32,901 nt of DNA from NCBI GenBank assembly GCA_964632165.1, contig CAZWCZ010000022.1, positions 1 through 32,901 of the forward strand, given 5' to 3'. The DNA is from SIG299 sp964632165. Its GTDB lineage: Bacteria > Bacillota > Clostridia > Lachnospirales > Lachnospiraceae. Made by a program: the position numbers and the translations under genes. The notes under the pieces were generated by a model. The model ran no database searches, had not been told where the DNA came from, and worked only from the letters and a program-made list of their open reading frames with translations. This document shows positions 15,661-22,685 of this stretch, piece after piece. Within the stretch, counting starts at the first letter, position 1, and each line of letters opens with the position of its first letter.

Positions 15661-15665
15661 TCTTC

Positions 15666-15878
15666 TTATATAGAAATAGCTTTTGCTAATTCATTATCAA
15701 TATTATATCTGGCGTCTTTTACCGATATGACACAATTATTCTTTTTGTGATCGATCACAGTGATCGGCTCACCGCTGTAACAGCCAAGGGAAAACAGGAA
15801 CGCATCCAGATCCTCGTCATCCGTTTCTATTGATTTGATGATGTATTCTTGTTCTTCAATTGCCTCTAAGAGATTCAT
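15666..15878 (-). CDS. feoA: FeoA-like ferrous iron transport protein
   Basis: 70 residues, the usual size of the small SH3-like cytoplasmic protein FeoA that assists FeoB. The central strand pattern LFSLGCYSGEPITVIDHKKNNCVISVKDARYNI, read here in two halves around TVIDH, matches the FeoA barrel, in which ARYxI/DxxLAxxI forms the last strand and helix. The N-terminus (MNLLEAIEEQEYIIKSIE) is the typical lead helix and strand. GGAGG precedes ATG 15878. It is the first gene of the iron locus, followed by a stem-loop, an operator copy and feoB. Confidence 0.85.
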   Translation of the reverse strand: MNLLEAIEEQEYIIKSIETDDEDLDAFLFSLGCYSGEPITVIDHKKNNCVISVKDARYNIDNELAKAISI

Positions 15879-15941
15879 AACTGCCTCCGTATATCACATG
15901 ATGTTTGTTTCGTCTCACTGCTATTTCATTCATCTACTTTT

Positions 15942-15959
15942 AGTTAGAACTATCTAACT
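15942..15959 (-). promoter_or_regulatory. Metalloregulator-type palindrome at the feoA promoter
   Basis: AGTTAG, six bases (aactat), CTAACT. On the minus strand the first half-site begins six bases after the -10 hexamer, so it covers the transcription start, the usual place for a repressor. The half-sites resemble DtxR/IdeR-type boxes. The identical arrangement recurs before feoB, which supports iron-responsive repression. The regulator gene is not in this window. Confidence 0.75.
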
Positions 15960-15965
15960 GTTGTA

Positions 15966-15994
15966 AGTCTACTACATTGTCTTTTATTTGTCAA
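15966..15994 (-). promoter_or_regulatory. Promoter of feoA
   Basis: Minus strand: -35 TTGACA (15994-15989), 17-bp spacer, -10 TAGACT (15971-15966). The -35 is a perfect consensus. The expected start falls within the palindrome at 15942-15959, leaving a leader of about 80 nt before feoA. Confidence 0.7.
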
Positions 15995-15997
15995 TAC

Positions 15998-16031
15998 CTT
16001 TTTCGCAATTCTTTCAAAGTCTTTTTTGCAA
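15998..16031 (+). repeat. Imperfect direct repeat upstream of the first GH105 promoter
   Basis: CTTTTTCGCAA at 15998-16008 and CTTTTTTGCAA at 16021-16031 match at 10 of 11 positions, with a 23-bp period, ending 28 bp before the GH105 -35. The position suits an activator site. The sequence is T-rich, so chance similarity is possible. Confidence 0.3.
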
Positions 16032-16059
16032 AGTACAACAGCCAAATTAAACAAACTGA

Positions 16060-16088
16060 TTGAAAAAAAATTTCTTGCATGATACTAT
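16060..16088 (+). promoter_or_regulatory. Promoter of the first GH105 gene
   Basis: -35 TTGAAA (16060-16065), 17-bp spacer, -10 TACTAT (16083-16088) preceded by TGA, an extended -10. Start of transcription falls near 16095, which excludes the upstream ATG at 16089 as a start codon. The 242-bp gap to feoA also holds the divergent feo promoter; the two -35 elements are 65 bp apart. Confidence 0.75.
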
Positions 16089-16121
16089 ATGGAAAAGAAC
16101 TTTTTTAAGAAAGGTCACATT

Positions 16122-17258
16122 ATGAAAGAAACTACCATTGAAGCTTATATCGACGAGCTTTTAGAGAAAAGTACCCTTGATTTTCCTGCATGGAACATCG
16201 AAAAAATGCGGGAAGGAATCAAATCTGAGTGGAACTATATTGACGGCTGCATGATCAAGGCAATTCTTGAAATGTATGCCATTACAGGAAAAGAAAAGTA
16301 CCGGGATTTTGCAGAGCGTTATTTGGATCACCGCGTGCAGGAAGATGGTTCCATTTCAGGATATCATCCGGAGAAATTCAATATTGATGATGTTAATGCA
16401 GGAAAAACGCTGTTTGAATTATATGATCTGACCGGAAAGGAAAAGTATCGCCGTGCCATTGACCTGATCTATTCCCAGGTGAAACGTCAGCCGCGTACAA
16501 AGGAAGGCAATTTTTGGCATAAGCTGATCTATCCGGCGCAAGTCTGGTTAGACGGTCTTTATATGGGACAGCCTTTTTATATGGAATATGAAACCCGCTT
16601 TAATAACAAAGAAAATTATGATGACATTTTCCGTCAGTTTTTTAATGTCGCAGATAAACTAAAGGACGAAACTACCGGACTTTACTATCATGCCTATGAC
16701 TGTTCCAGAGAAATGTTCTGGTGTGATAAAACTACCGGGCTTTCTGAAAATTTCTGGCTGCGTGCTCTCGGCTGGTATGCCATGGCACTGTTAGACACAC
16801 TGGACAAATGTGATGCTTCTGTATGCCCTGAGAACTATGAAAAGCTGAAAAATATCTATACCGAATATATGTATGCGCTCAAAGCCGTCCAGGACGAAAG
16901 CGGAATGTGGTGGCAGATCCCGAACTTCCCGGGAAGAGAGCGGAACTATTTGGAAACCAGCGGCAGTGCCATCCTTTCTTATGCTTTCTTAAAAGGAGTC
17001 CGTCTTGGATTTCTCCCTGATGAGTTTGCCGTGTCCGGTGAAAAGGCCTTTCACGGCATCTGCAACCGCTACTTAACTACCGAAGCCGGAAATATGAGTC
17101 TTGACGGCATCTGCCTGGTTGCCGGTCTCGGCGGAAAACAGATGCGCGACGGCACATATGATTACTATATGTCCGAGCCGATCGTAAAGGATGATGCAAA
17201 GGGAGTAGGACCGTTCCTGCTCGCTTACACGGAAATGCTCCGTAGAAAGAACAACTGA
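16122..17258 (+). CDS. GH105 unsaturated rhamnogalacturonyl/uronyl hydrolase (YteR/YesR-like)
   Basis: 378 residues from ATG 16122, which has AAAGG seven bases upstream; the in-frame ATG at 16089 lies on the promoter. GH105 enzymes hydrate the 4,5-unsaturated uronic acid left by polysaccharide lyases at the end of pectic or similar oligosaccharides, releasing the sugar by a vinyl-ether mechanism. The (alpha/alpha)6 barrel pattern is visible, with the predicted catalytic Asp144 in QVWLDGLYMGQPF, aligning with the known Asp143 of YteR. FWLRALGWYAMALLD and MWWQIPNFPGRE, then YLETSGSAILSYAF, are typical substrate-site segments. No signal peptide, so cytoplasmic. It is monocistronic, flanked by its promoter and a terminator, and 7 kb from a second GH105 gene that is part of a transporter operon. 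Confidence 0.92.
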   Translation: MKETTIEAYIDELLEKSTLDFPAWNIEKMREGIKSEWNYIDGCMIKAILEMYAITGKEKYRDFAERYLDHRVQEDGSISGYHPEKFNIDDVNAGKTLFELYDLTGKEKYRRAIDLIYSQVKRQPRTKEGNFWHKLIYPAQVWLDGLYMGQPFYMEYETRFNNKENYDDIFRQFFNVADKLKDETTGLYYHAYDCSREMFWCDKTTGLSENFWLRALGWYAMALLDTLDKCDASVCPENYEKLKNIYTEYMYALKAVQDESGMWWQIPNFPGRERNYLETSGSAILSYAFLKGVRLGFLPDEFAVSGEKAFHGICNRYLTTEAGNMSLDGICLVAGLGGKQMRDGTYDYYMSEPIVKDDAKGVGPFLLAYTEMLRRKNN

Positions 17259-17270
17259 ATTTCATATATC

Positions 17271-17344
17271 AACAGGGTATAAGAAGATTGCGGTCCGATC
17301 ACTCTAAAACGAGGATCTCCTTTCTTCCTATACCCTGTTTTTTT
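17271..17344 (+). terminator. Intrinsic terminator of the first GH105 gene
   Basis: Long hairpin with terminal arms AACAGGGTATA (17271-17281) and TATACCCTGTT (17329-17339), extended by AGAAG/CTTC pairing with one bulge, then eight T. The 47-nt interior is unusually long for a simple terminator. It begins 12 bp after the stop codon; the gene it faces, mgtC, ends at 17369 on the other strand. Confidence 0.8.
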
Positions 17345-17368
17345 GATATCCGATCTTTATGTGGTTCT

Positions 17369-18067
17369 TTACAGATCTTCAATATAAATAACTCCGCTTG
17401 CCATCGATAAAAGCTGGATGATCTCCGTATGTGGACGCTTTTTTTCCAGTGTCAGCGTCATAAGTACAGCAACACCGATCTCATCGATGTTTTCTGATTT
17501 TGTCATTTCAACTTCCGTGATCTTGATCCCTTTTTCCTTGACATACGACATAAAATTCCCAAGGTCGGACATCTTTTGAAATTCGATATAAAGGTCAAGC
17601 ACTTTCGTATTAGAAAGTATCCTTGTGTCCAGACGGTGCAGTACAGACATGACAACAAAGATCATCACGCAGCCAAGGATTGCTCCGGAATAAAATCCGA
17701 TGCCGAGTGCAAGTCCTACACAGGCATCCGCCCAAAGTCCCGCCGCAGTAGTAAGTCCTTTTACCCGGTTACGTCCTGTCACAATGATTGTTCCGGCTCC
17801 CAAAAAGCCGATGCCGCTAATGACCTGGGCTCCCATTCTTCCCGGATCCCCCAATCCGTATAATTGTGTCATATGCTGATTTGTCAACATGACTAAAGCC
17901 GCTCCGACGCATACCAGCATATAGGTCCGAAATCCTGCCGGACGATTCTTTTTCCCTCGCTCCATGCCCAGTATCCCGCCGCACACCAATGCGAGTGCCA
18001 GCCGTACAAACGTGGAAACAATGTTCAATTCTCCCAAATAATCTGATATTTCAATATACCAACTCAT
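17369..18067 (-). CDS. MgtC/SapB family membrane protein
   Basis: 232 residues. The N-terminal ~140 residues form about four to five membrane helices with the family signature: RLALALVCGGILGMERGKKNRPAG split around GMERG, RTYMLVCVGAALVML, GAQVISGIGFLGAGTI and KGLTTAAGLWADACVGLALG. The C-terminal ~85 residues are a soluble ACT-like domain (VKEKGIKITEVEM to SGVIYIEDL). MgtC proteins affect growth under magnesium limitation and acid or virulence stress, in part by modulating ATP synthase in Salmonella; a transport role is unproven. The gene has its own promoter and a tandem repeat across the ribosome binding site. No obvious link to its neighbours. Confidence 0.9.
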   Translation of the reverse strand: MSWYIEISDYLGELNIVSTFVRLALALVCGGILGMERGKKNRPAGFRTYMLVCVGAALVMLTNQHMTQLYGLGDPGRMGAQVISGIGFLGAGTIIVTGRNRVKGLTTAAGLWADACVGLALGIGFYSGAILGCVMIFVVMSVLHRLDTRILSNTKVLDLYIEFQKMSDLGNFMSYVKEKGIKITEVEMTKSENIDEIGVAVLMTLTLEKKRPHTEIIQLLSMASGVIYIEDL

Positions 18068-18072
18068 CCCCG

Positions 18073-18099
18073 CTGTCCTCTCTGTCCTCTCTGTTCTTT
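18073..18099 (-). repeat. 9-bp tandem repeat containing the mgtC Shine-Dalgarno
   Basis: On the minus strand AGAGGACAG occurs twice in tandem (18090-18073) behind a degenerate copy AAAGAACAG (18099-18091). Each perfect copy contains AGAGGA, a Shine-Dalgarno-like core; the last one ends five bases before ATG 18067. Gain or loss of a unit would move or duplicate the ribosome binding site without touching the coding frame. Confidence 0.7.
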
Positions 18100-18130
18100 C
18101 TATCCGCTCAATAAAGCTTTTTTCATTTTT

Positions 18131-18159
18131 ATGCTATCATGCATTTTCTTTTTTGTCAA
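18131..18159 (-). promoter_or_regulatory. Promoter of mgtC-family gene
   Basis: Minus strand: perfect -35 TTGACA (18159-18154), 17-bp spacer, -10 TAGCAT (18136-18131) preceded by TGA. Start near 18124 gives a leader of about 57 nt including the tandem repeat. The short leader argues against a long mgtC-type magnesium-sensing leader. Confidence 0.7.
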
Positions 18160-18210
18160 AACTAACATGACTAAAAAAACTTTAATGAGATTAATAAAAA
18201 CTTAAAATCC

Positions 18211-18251
18211 GAAAAACGAAGGAAGCAGCCGGTTTCAGACCAGCCACTTCC
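18211..18251 (-). terminator. Intrinsic terminator of the opp-type operon
   Basis: Minus strand: GGAAGTGGCTGG and CCGGCTGCTTCC pair over 12 positions when G-U pairs are allowed, with a seven-nt loop, then TTCGTTTTTC. It starts nine bases after the oppF stop. Confidence 0.85.
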
Positions 18252-18260
18252 TTTTATTTG

Positions 18261-19280
18261 TTACGCTTCTTCTTTTTCCTTCGTCTCGTAACTAAAGCCT
18301 CTCAAAGATAATTCTTCTGCTCTGTGGCATGCACAAAGTCTGCCGTCCGGCATCTTCTTTAATTCCGGAACCTCATGAATACACTTTTCCGTGCAGTAAT
18401 GACATCTTTCATGGAAATAGCACCCGCTCGGCGGATTTGCCGGATTTGGTATTTCTCCTTTTAGCGGAATCCGCTCTATCTGAACCGTAGGATCTGCCAC
18501 CGGAACTGCAGAAAGCAGTGCTTCCGTATACGGATGCATCGGCTTTTCAAACATGGCTTCCGTCTCACCAAATTCTACCATTCGTCCCAGATACATGACG
18601 CCAACCTTATCCGAAATGTGCTCTACTACTGACAGATCATGGCTGATAAACAAATAAGTCAGATTCAGTTCTTTCTGTAAATCCCTGAGAAGATTGATAA
18701 CCTGTGCCTGAATCGAAACATCCAGAGCAGATACCGCTTCGTCGCAAACGATAATCTGTGGTTCAATAACCAGGGCTCTTGCAATTCCGATACGCTGACG
18801 CTGTCCGCCGGAAAAAGCATGTGGATAACGCATAAGATACGTAGGATTCAGTCCGACTTTTTCTGCCGCCGCTTTGGCACGGGCATCCATCTCTGCCTTT
18901 GGCATTTTAGGATAATTTGCCTTTAACGGTTCCTTGATAATGTCAAGGACTGTCATTCTCGGATCAAGAGAAGAATACGGATCCTGGAAGATCATCTGGA
19001 TCTCCTTTCGGATTTCTTTCATCTTCTTTTTATCTACCTTTAAGAAATCAACCTCTTCTCCTGCTCTTGTACGGTAAAACACTTCTCCTTCCGATGCTTT
19101 ATAGGCACGTACGATACAGCGTCCCAGTGTTGTCTTACCACACCCGGATTCACCGACAATTCCAATTGTTTCTCCCGGTTTTACCGCAAAGCTGACATCC
19201 GTTACTGCTTTAACGGTAACCCCTTTCGATGTAAACCGTTTATGAAGGTTTTTTACCTCCAGGATATACTCTTTATTCAT
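18261..19280 (-). CDS. Opp-type ABC transporter ATP-binding protein (OppF-like)
   Basis: 339 residues. Walker A GESGCGKTTLG, Q-loop MIFQDPYSSLDPRMT, signature FSGGQRQRIGIARAL and Walker B IIVCDEAVSALD are all present and intact. The C-terminal oligopeptide-type extension has the clustered cysteines of this family (CYFHERCHYCTEKC). It pairs with the upstream OppD-like protein as a heterodimeric motor. AAGGAGG precedes ATG 19280, and the gene overlaps the end of the OppD-like gene by 8 bp. Last gene of the operon, followed by a strong terminator. The substrate is set by the solute-binding protein and neighbouring GH105; I infer oligosaccharide. Confidence 0.93.
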   Translation of the reverse strand: MNKEYILEVKNLHKRFTSKGVTVKAVTDVSFAVKPGETIGIVGESGCGKTTLGRCIVRAYKASEGEVFYRTRAGEEVDFLKVDKKKMKEIRKEIQMIFQDPYSSLDPRMTVLDIIKEPLKANYPKMPKAEMDARAKAAAEKVGLNPTYLMRYPHAFSGGQRQRIGIARALVIEPQIIVCDEAVSALDVSIQAQVINLLRDLQKELNLTYLFISHDLSVVEHISDKVGVMYLGRMVEFGETEAMFEKPMHPYTEALLSAVPVADPTVQIERIPLKGEIPNPANPPSGCYFHERCHYCTEKCIHEVPELKKMPDGRLCACHRAEELSLRGFSYETKEKEEA

Positions 19281-20343
19281 TCTTTGCAGCCTCCTTTTCT
19301 TTCAGGACAGCCTCTACCCTCGCCCTCTGCTCGCGACAGGCTTCATGCGGGCAGTTAAAGCATGCGATCTTATGTCCCGGAGCTACTTCAACCAATTCCG
19401 GATCTGCCTTATTGCAAAGTCCTTCAATCCTTGCATCACATCGGTCATAAAAACCGCAGGCTTCCGGCAGGTTCATGGCAAGAGGCACTGTCCCTTCAAT
19501 GGAAAACAGTCTTTCGTCTTTCTTAGAACCGATCTTATGTACCGAGCCGATCAGACCTCTTGTATAAGGGTGCTGCGGATTCGCATAGATTTCCTTGGAA
19601 TCTGCACTTTCTACAATCTTTCCAAGATACATTACCGCAACCCGGTCGCACATTTTTGCTACAACACCAAGGTCATGTGTGATAAAAAGGATTGCCGTAT
19701 TAAAATCCTTCTGTAATTCCTTCATCAATTCCAGGATCTGCGCCTGAATCGTAACATCCAGTGCCGTTGTCGGCTCATCCGCAATCAAAAGCTTTGGATT
19801 ACACACCAGAGCCATTGCGATCAGGGCACGCTGCAGCATACCGCCGGAAAATTCATGCGGGTACTGATTGTAACGCTTTTCCACATTGGCAATCCCGACT
19901 TTACGCATGACTTCCATAGAAATTTCTTTCGATTTCTTTCTGTCTTTTGTAATATGAAGCCGCGTTGCCTCATTGATCTGATTTCCGATCGTATACATCG
20001 GAGAAAACGCTACCATCGGCTCCTGGAAAATCATTGAAATTTCTTTTCCGCGAATGGAACGTATCTTATCATTCTTTTTTTCGTTCGCCAAGGAAATCAG
20101 TTCTACTTCTCCCATGTTTTCCGAATCAAATAATATCTGACCACTGGAAACACATTTCTTTTCATTGATTCCAAGGATTGCTTTGCAGGTCAGGGATTTT
20201 CCGCATCCGGATTCTCCCACCAGTCCCAGCGTTTCCCCCTTTTTCATTTCAAAATTCACACCGCGTACTGCAGTCAGAAGACCTTCTGCCATATGAATAT
20301 CCACATGGAGGTCTTTTACTTCAAGAATATTATCCTTATTCAT
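19273..20343 (-). CDS. Opp-type ABC transporter ATP-binding protein (OppD-like)
   Basis: 356 residues. Walker A GESGCGKSLT, Q-loop MIFQEPMVAFSPMYT, signature EFSGGMLQRALIAMAL (Met in place of the usual Gln, as often in OppD) and Walker B LLIADEPTTALD. The C-terminal family extension is rich in cysteine (CGFYDRCDARIEGLC, then CFNCPHEAC), the set that in some OppD proteins holds an iron-sulphur cluster. AGGAGG lies ten bases before ATG 20343. It follows the OppC-like permease by 17 bp and overlaps the OppF-like gene. Confidence 0.93.
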   Translation of the reverse strand: MNKDNILEVKDLHVDIHMAEGLLTAVRGVNFEMKKGETLGLVGESGCGKSLTCKAILGINEKKCVSSGQILFDSENMGEVELISLANEKKNDKIRSIRGKEISMIFQEPMVAFSPMYTIGNQINEATRLHITKDRKKSKEISMEVMRKVGIANVEKRYNQYPHEFSGGMLQRALIAMALVCNPKLLIADEPTTALDVTIQAQILELMKELQKDFNTAILFITHDLGVVAKMCDRVAVMYLGKIVESADSKEIYANPQHPYTRGLIGSVHKIGSKKDERLFSIEGTVPLAMNLPEACGFYDRCDARIEGLCNKADPELVEVAPGHKIACFNCPHEACREQRARVEAVLKEKEAAKNE

Positions 20344-20360
20344 TTTTCATTTCCTCCTGT

Positions 20361-21488
20361 TTACTTATATGGGTCAGCCGCATCTCTCAAACCGTCTCCA
20401 AGGAAATTGAAAGCAAGGACGGTAATTGTTACAAAAATAATAGGGATCAGCTTATGAGGGTTTACTGCAATATCCGTAACCGTACTGCATTCTTCCAGAA
20501 GAACCCCCCAGCTGGTCGCCGGTGATTTAATTCCAAGACCAAGATAGGACATAGAGGTTTCCCCGACAATAGAACCTGGAATTCCAAGAGTTACCGATAC
20601 GATCAGATAACTCATAAATCCGGGTACCAGATGTTTCCAGATAATATTCCATGTAGAAACACCTGACAGTTTTGCCGCCATGACATAATCTTCGTTCTTC
20701 AGAGAAAGGAATTTTCCTCGAACTACACGTGCCATGCCGGTCCAGTTAATGAACGACAGGATCAATGTCATATAAAAATACATTTTAACCGTAGATACTC
20801 CTGCAGGAATCGCTGTGGACAAAGCCATCCAAAGCGGGATCTGCGGAACCGCACCGATCACTTCGATGATTCTCTGTATGATAATATCCACAGCTCCGCC
20901 AAAGTAACCTGAGATCGATCCGATCATAATACCAAGGAACAGACTGATAATGGCACTGGCAAACGGAATCGTTAAAGAAACCTGTGCTCCATACAGAACC
21001 CTTGAGAACAGATCTCGCCCGAGACCATCCGCACCAAAGATCATAATTTTTGCTCCTGAACCTCCGTTGCTTCCTTCCCCAACGCCAAATAAGTGAATGT
21101 TGCATGGAATAAAACCGAACAGTTTATAATCTCTTCCCTTTACAAACAGCTTAATCGGATAATATTCCGATGTATCTTCTGTAATGGTAACCGTAAATGT
21201 TTTCTTGTCGATCGTTTTTGTAAGTTTATACACATGTGGACCGATAAATTCGCCTTCATATGTCCAGTGAACCTTTGTTGGATGTGAGTCTTTATACAGA
21301 CCATCAAATTCATCCAATCCGTACGGAGCCAGAAAATCCGCAAACAAAGCTCCAAGATATAAAATCAAAAGGACAATCATGGAAAACTTGGCAAGCTTAT
21401 GTTTCTTTAACTTTCGTGCCATCAGAGTCCACTGAGAGGCAAGATAATAATCGTCTTTGTTTTTCTGTTTTTTCTTGAATATGCTCAT
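20361..21488 (-). CDS. Opp-type ABC transporter permease (OppC-like) with large external insertion
   Basis: 375 residues, about 70-80 more than a standard OppC. After the first membrane helix (LAKFSMIVLLILYLGALFA) comes an extracytoplasmic segment, residues ~50-140, full of charged and beta-prone sequence (THPT-like KDSHPTKVHWTYEGEF, KTFTVTITEDTSEYYPI), before the conserved FGADGLGRDLFSR motif. The remaining five helices and EAA-type loop (AAKLSGVSTWNIIWKHLVPG) are standard. AGG-AGG-type GGGAGG precedes ATG 21488; its A is shared with the OppB stop codon (TAATG), giving tight translational coupling. The insertion probably contacts the solute-binding protein or ligand. Confidence 0.9.
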   Translation of the reverse strand: MSIFKKKQKNKDDYYLASQWTLMARKLKKHKLAKFSMIVLLILYLGALFADFLAPYGLDEFDGLYKDSHPTKVHWTYEGEFIGPHVYKLTKTIDKKTFTVTITEDTSEYYPIKLFVKGRDYKLFGFIPCNIHLFGVGEGSNGGSGAKIMIFGADGLGRDLFSRVLYGAQVSLTIPFASAIISLFLGIMIGSISGYFGGAVDIIIQRIIEVIGAVPQIPLWMALSTAIPAGVSTVKMYFYMTLILSFINWTGMARVVRGKFLSLKNEDYVMAAKLSGVSTWNIIWKHLVPGFMSYLIVSVTLGIPGSIVGETSMSYLGLGIKSPATSWGVLLEECSTVTDIAVNPHKLIPIIFVTITVLAFNFLGDGLRDAADPYK

Positions 21489-22585
21489 TATCTGCCACCT
21501 CCCGAATACCGGATCCTAGGGTCTAAAAATGCAAGTGCAATATCAGAAAGCAAGATACCGATAACAACAAGAACCGCCTGTACCATTACGATGGCACCGG
21601 CAAGATACAGATCCTGCGTCTGAAGTGCTTTAAATAATTCCGGTCCCTGAATATCCAGACGCAGTACCATCGCTGTAACCGTAGAACCGGAGAACAGGCT
21701 GGACAGTACGCCGCCAAGCCCGGATACTGTTGGATTGATCGCTGCACGGAAACAATATTTCATAACAATGGTTCGTTCCGACACACCTTTGGCTCTTGCC
21801 GTCAATGTATACTGTCTTCCTACTTCATCTAACATCTGTGCACGGACCTGACGGATAATACCACAGGTTCCGCTCGTACCGATTACAATAAACGGAATGA
21901 TCATACTCTTCATAAATGCCAGAAAACCATTACCCGTATCCAAACCTACGTGTGCATTCCCGGTCCATTTATACGAAAGATACATGATGACCAACGCCAT
22001 AACAAAGTTTGGTATGGCAGCTCCTAAAAATCCGATAAATGAAGAAACATAGTCTCCTACCGAATACTGATGCGTCGATGCATAAATTGCAATCGGTATG
22101 GATACTCCATACTGGAATAACATGATCAGAGCGGTAACCGCAATGGTCAGTCCCAGACGTTTTTCGATAACGCTCCATACATTTTCTCCATAAGCAAAGG
22201 AGTATTTCCAGTCATGATGTGAACCATATAGTCTATAATAACTGGAATCCGTCGGAGTCCAGACAATATCCGAAATCCATTTGATATAGCGTTCATACAC
22301 AGGAAGGTCTAAGCCGTACTGCTCACGCAAAGCAGCAGCCTCTTCATCACTGAAATATTCTCCTTCCATCTGAAGTTTTGAAATCTCTCTGTCAACATAG
22401 TCGGTTTCCGGCAGCTGGATCACGAAGAAAACCAGGATTGAAATCAGAAACAGCGTCGGAATAAACATCAAAAGACGTTTTACAATGTATGACACCAGAT
22501 CTTTTCTGAAAAAATCCCTTACCGACTCAAAAAAGGTTTTCTTTGGCTGGTTATTCTGTTCAGAGGTATAAGTCTTATCATCCAT
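21488..22585 (-). CDS. Opp-type ABC transporter permease (OppB-like)
   Basis: 365 residues. One helix near the N-terminus (LLMFIPTLFLISILVFFVIQL) is followed by an extracytoplasmic stretch of ~100 residues (EREQYGLDLPVYERYIKWI-like core, then DSSYYRLYGSHHDW) before the remaining helices. The cytoplasmic EAA loop ARAKGVSERTIVMKYCFRAA and the C-terminal DPRIRYSGGG are standard for OppB/DppB. Like its OppC partner it is somewhat longer than E. coli OppB (306). AAGGGG precedes ATG 22585. The gene begins 100 bp after the solute-binding protein, separated from it by a terminator-like hairpin. Confidence 0.92.
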   Translation of the reverse strand: MDDKTYTSEQNNQPKKTFFESVRDFFRKDLVSYIVKRLLMFIPTLFLISILVFFVIQLPETDYVDREISKLQMEGEYFSDEEAAALREQYGLDLPVYERYIKWISDIVWTPTDSSYYRLYGSHHDWKYSFAYGENVWSVIEKRLGLTIAVTALIMLFQYGVSIPIAIYASTHQYSVGDYVSSFIGFLGAAIPNFVMALVIMYLSYKWTGNAHVGLDTGNGFLAFMKSMIIPFIVIGTSGTCGIIRQVRAQMLDEVGRQYTLTARAKGVSERTIVMKYCFRAAINPTVSGLGGVLSSLFSGSTVTAMVLRLDIQGPELFKALQTQDLYLAGAIVMVQAVLVVIGILLSDIALAFLDPRIRYSGGGR

Positions 22586-22600
22586 TCAAAATTTCCCCTT

Positions 22601-22642
22601 CTTAAAAAATCGGAGGCGTGGAAACTGGGTTCCCCGCCTCCG
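22601..22642 (-). terminator. Intercistronic hairpin between solute-binding protein and permease genes
   Basis: Minus strand: CGGAGGCG and CGCCTCCG, a perfect 8-bp G+C-rich stem with a 16-nt loop, followed immediately by ATTTTTTAAG. It has every element of an intrinsic terminator yet lies inside an otherwise continuous operon. Partial read-through would give more binding protein than permease, a common arrangement in ABC operons; it may also stabilise the 3' end of the upstream mRNA. Confidence 0.85.
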
Positions 22643-22685
22643 AAAAGCTAGTCATAATACATTTGGGTCAATCTGCCCGCTAAAA

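Noticed and set aside
18068..18260. Long magnesium-sensing leader or riboswitch before the mgtC-family gene
   Set aside because: A good promoter gives only a ~57-nt leader, too short for an M-box or mgtC-type leader, and no conserved fold is visible.
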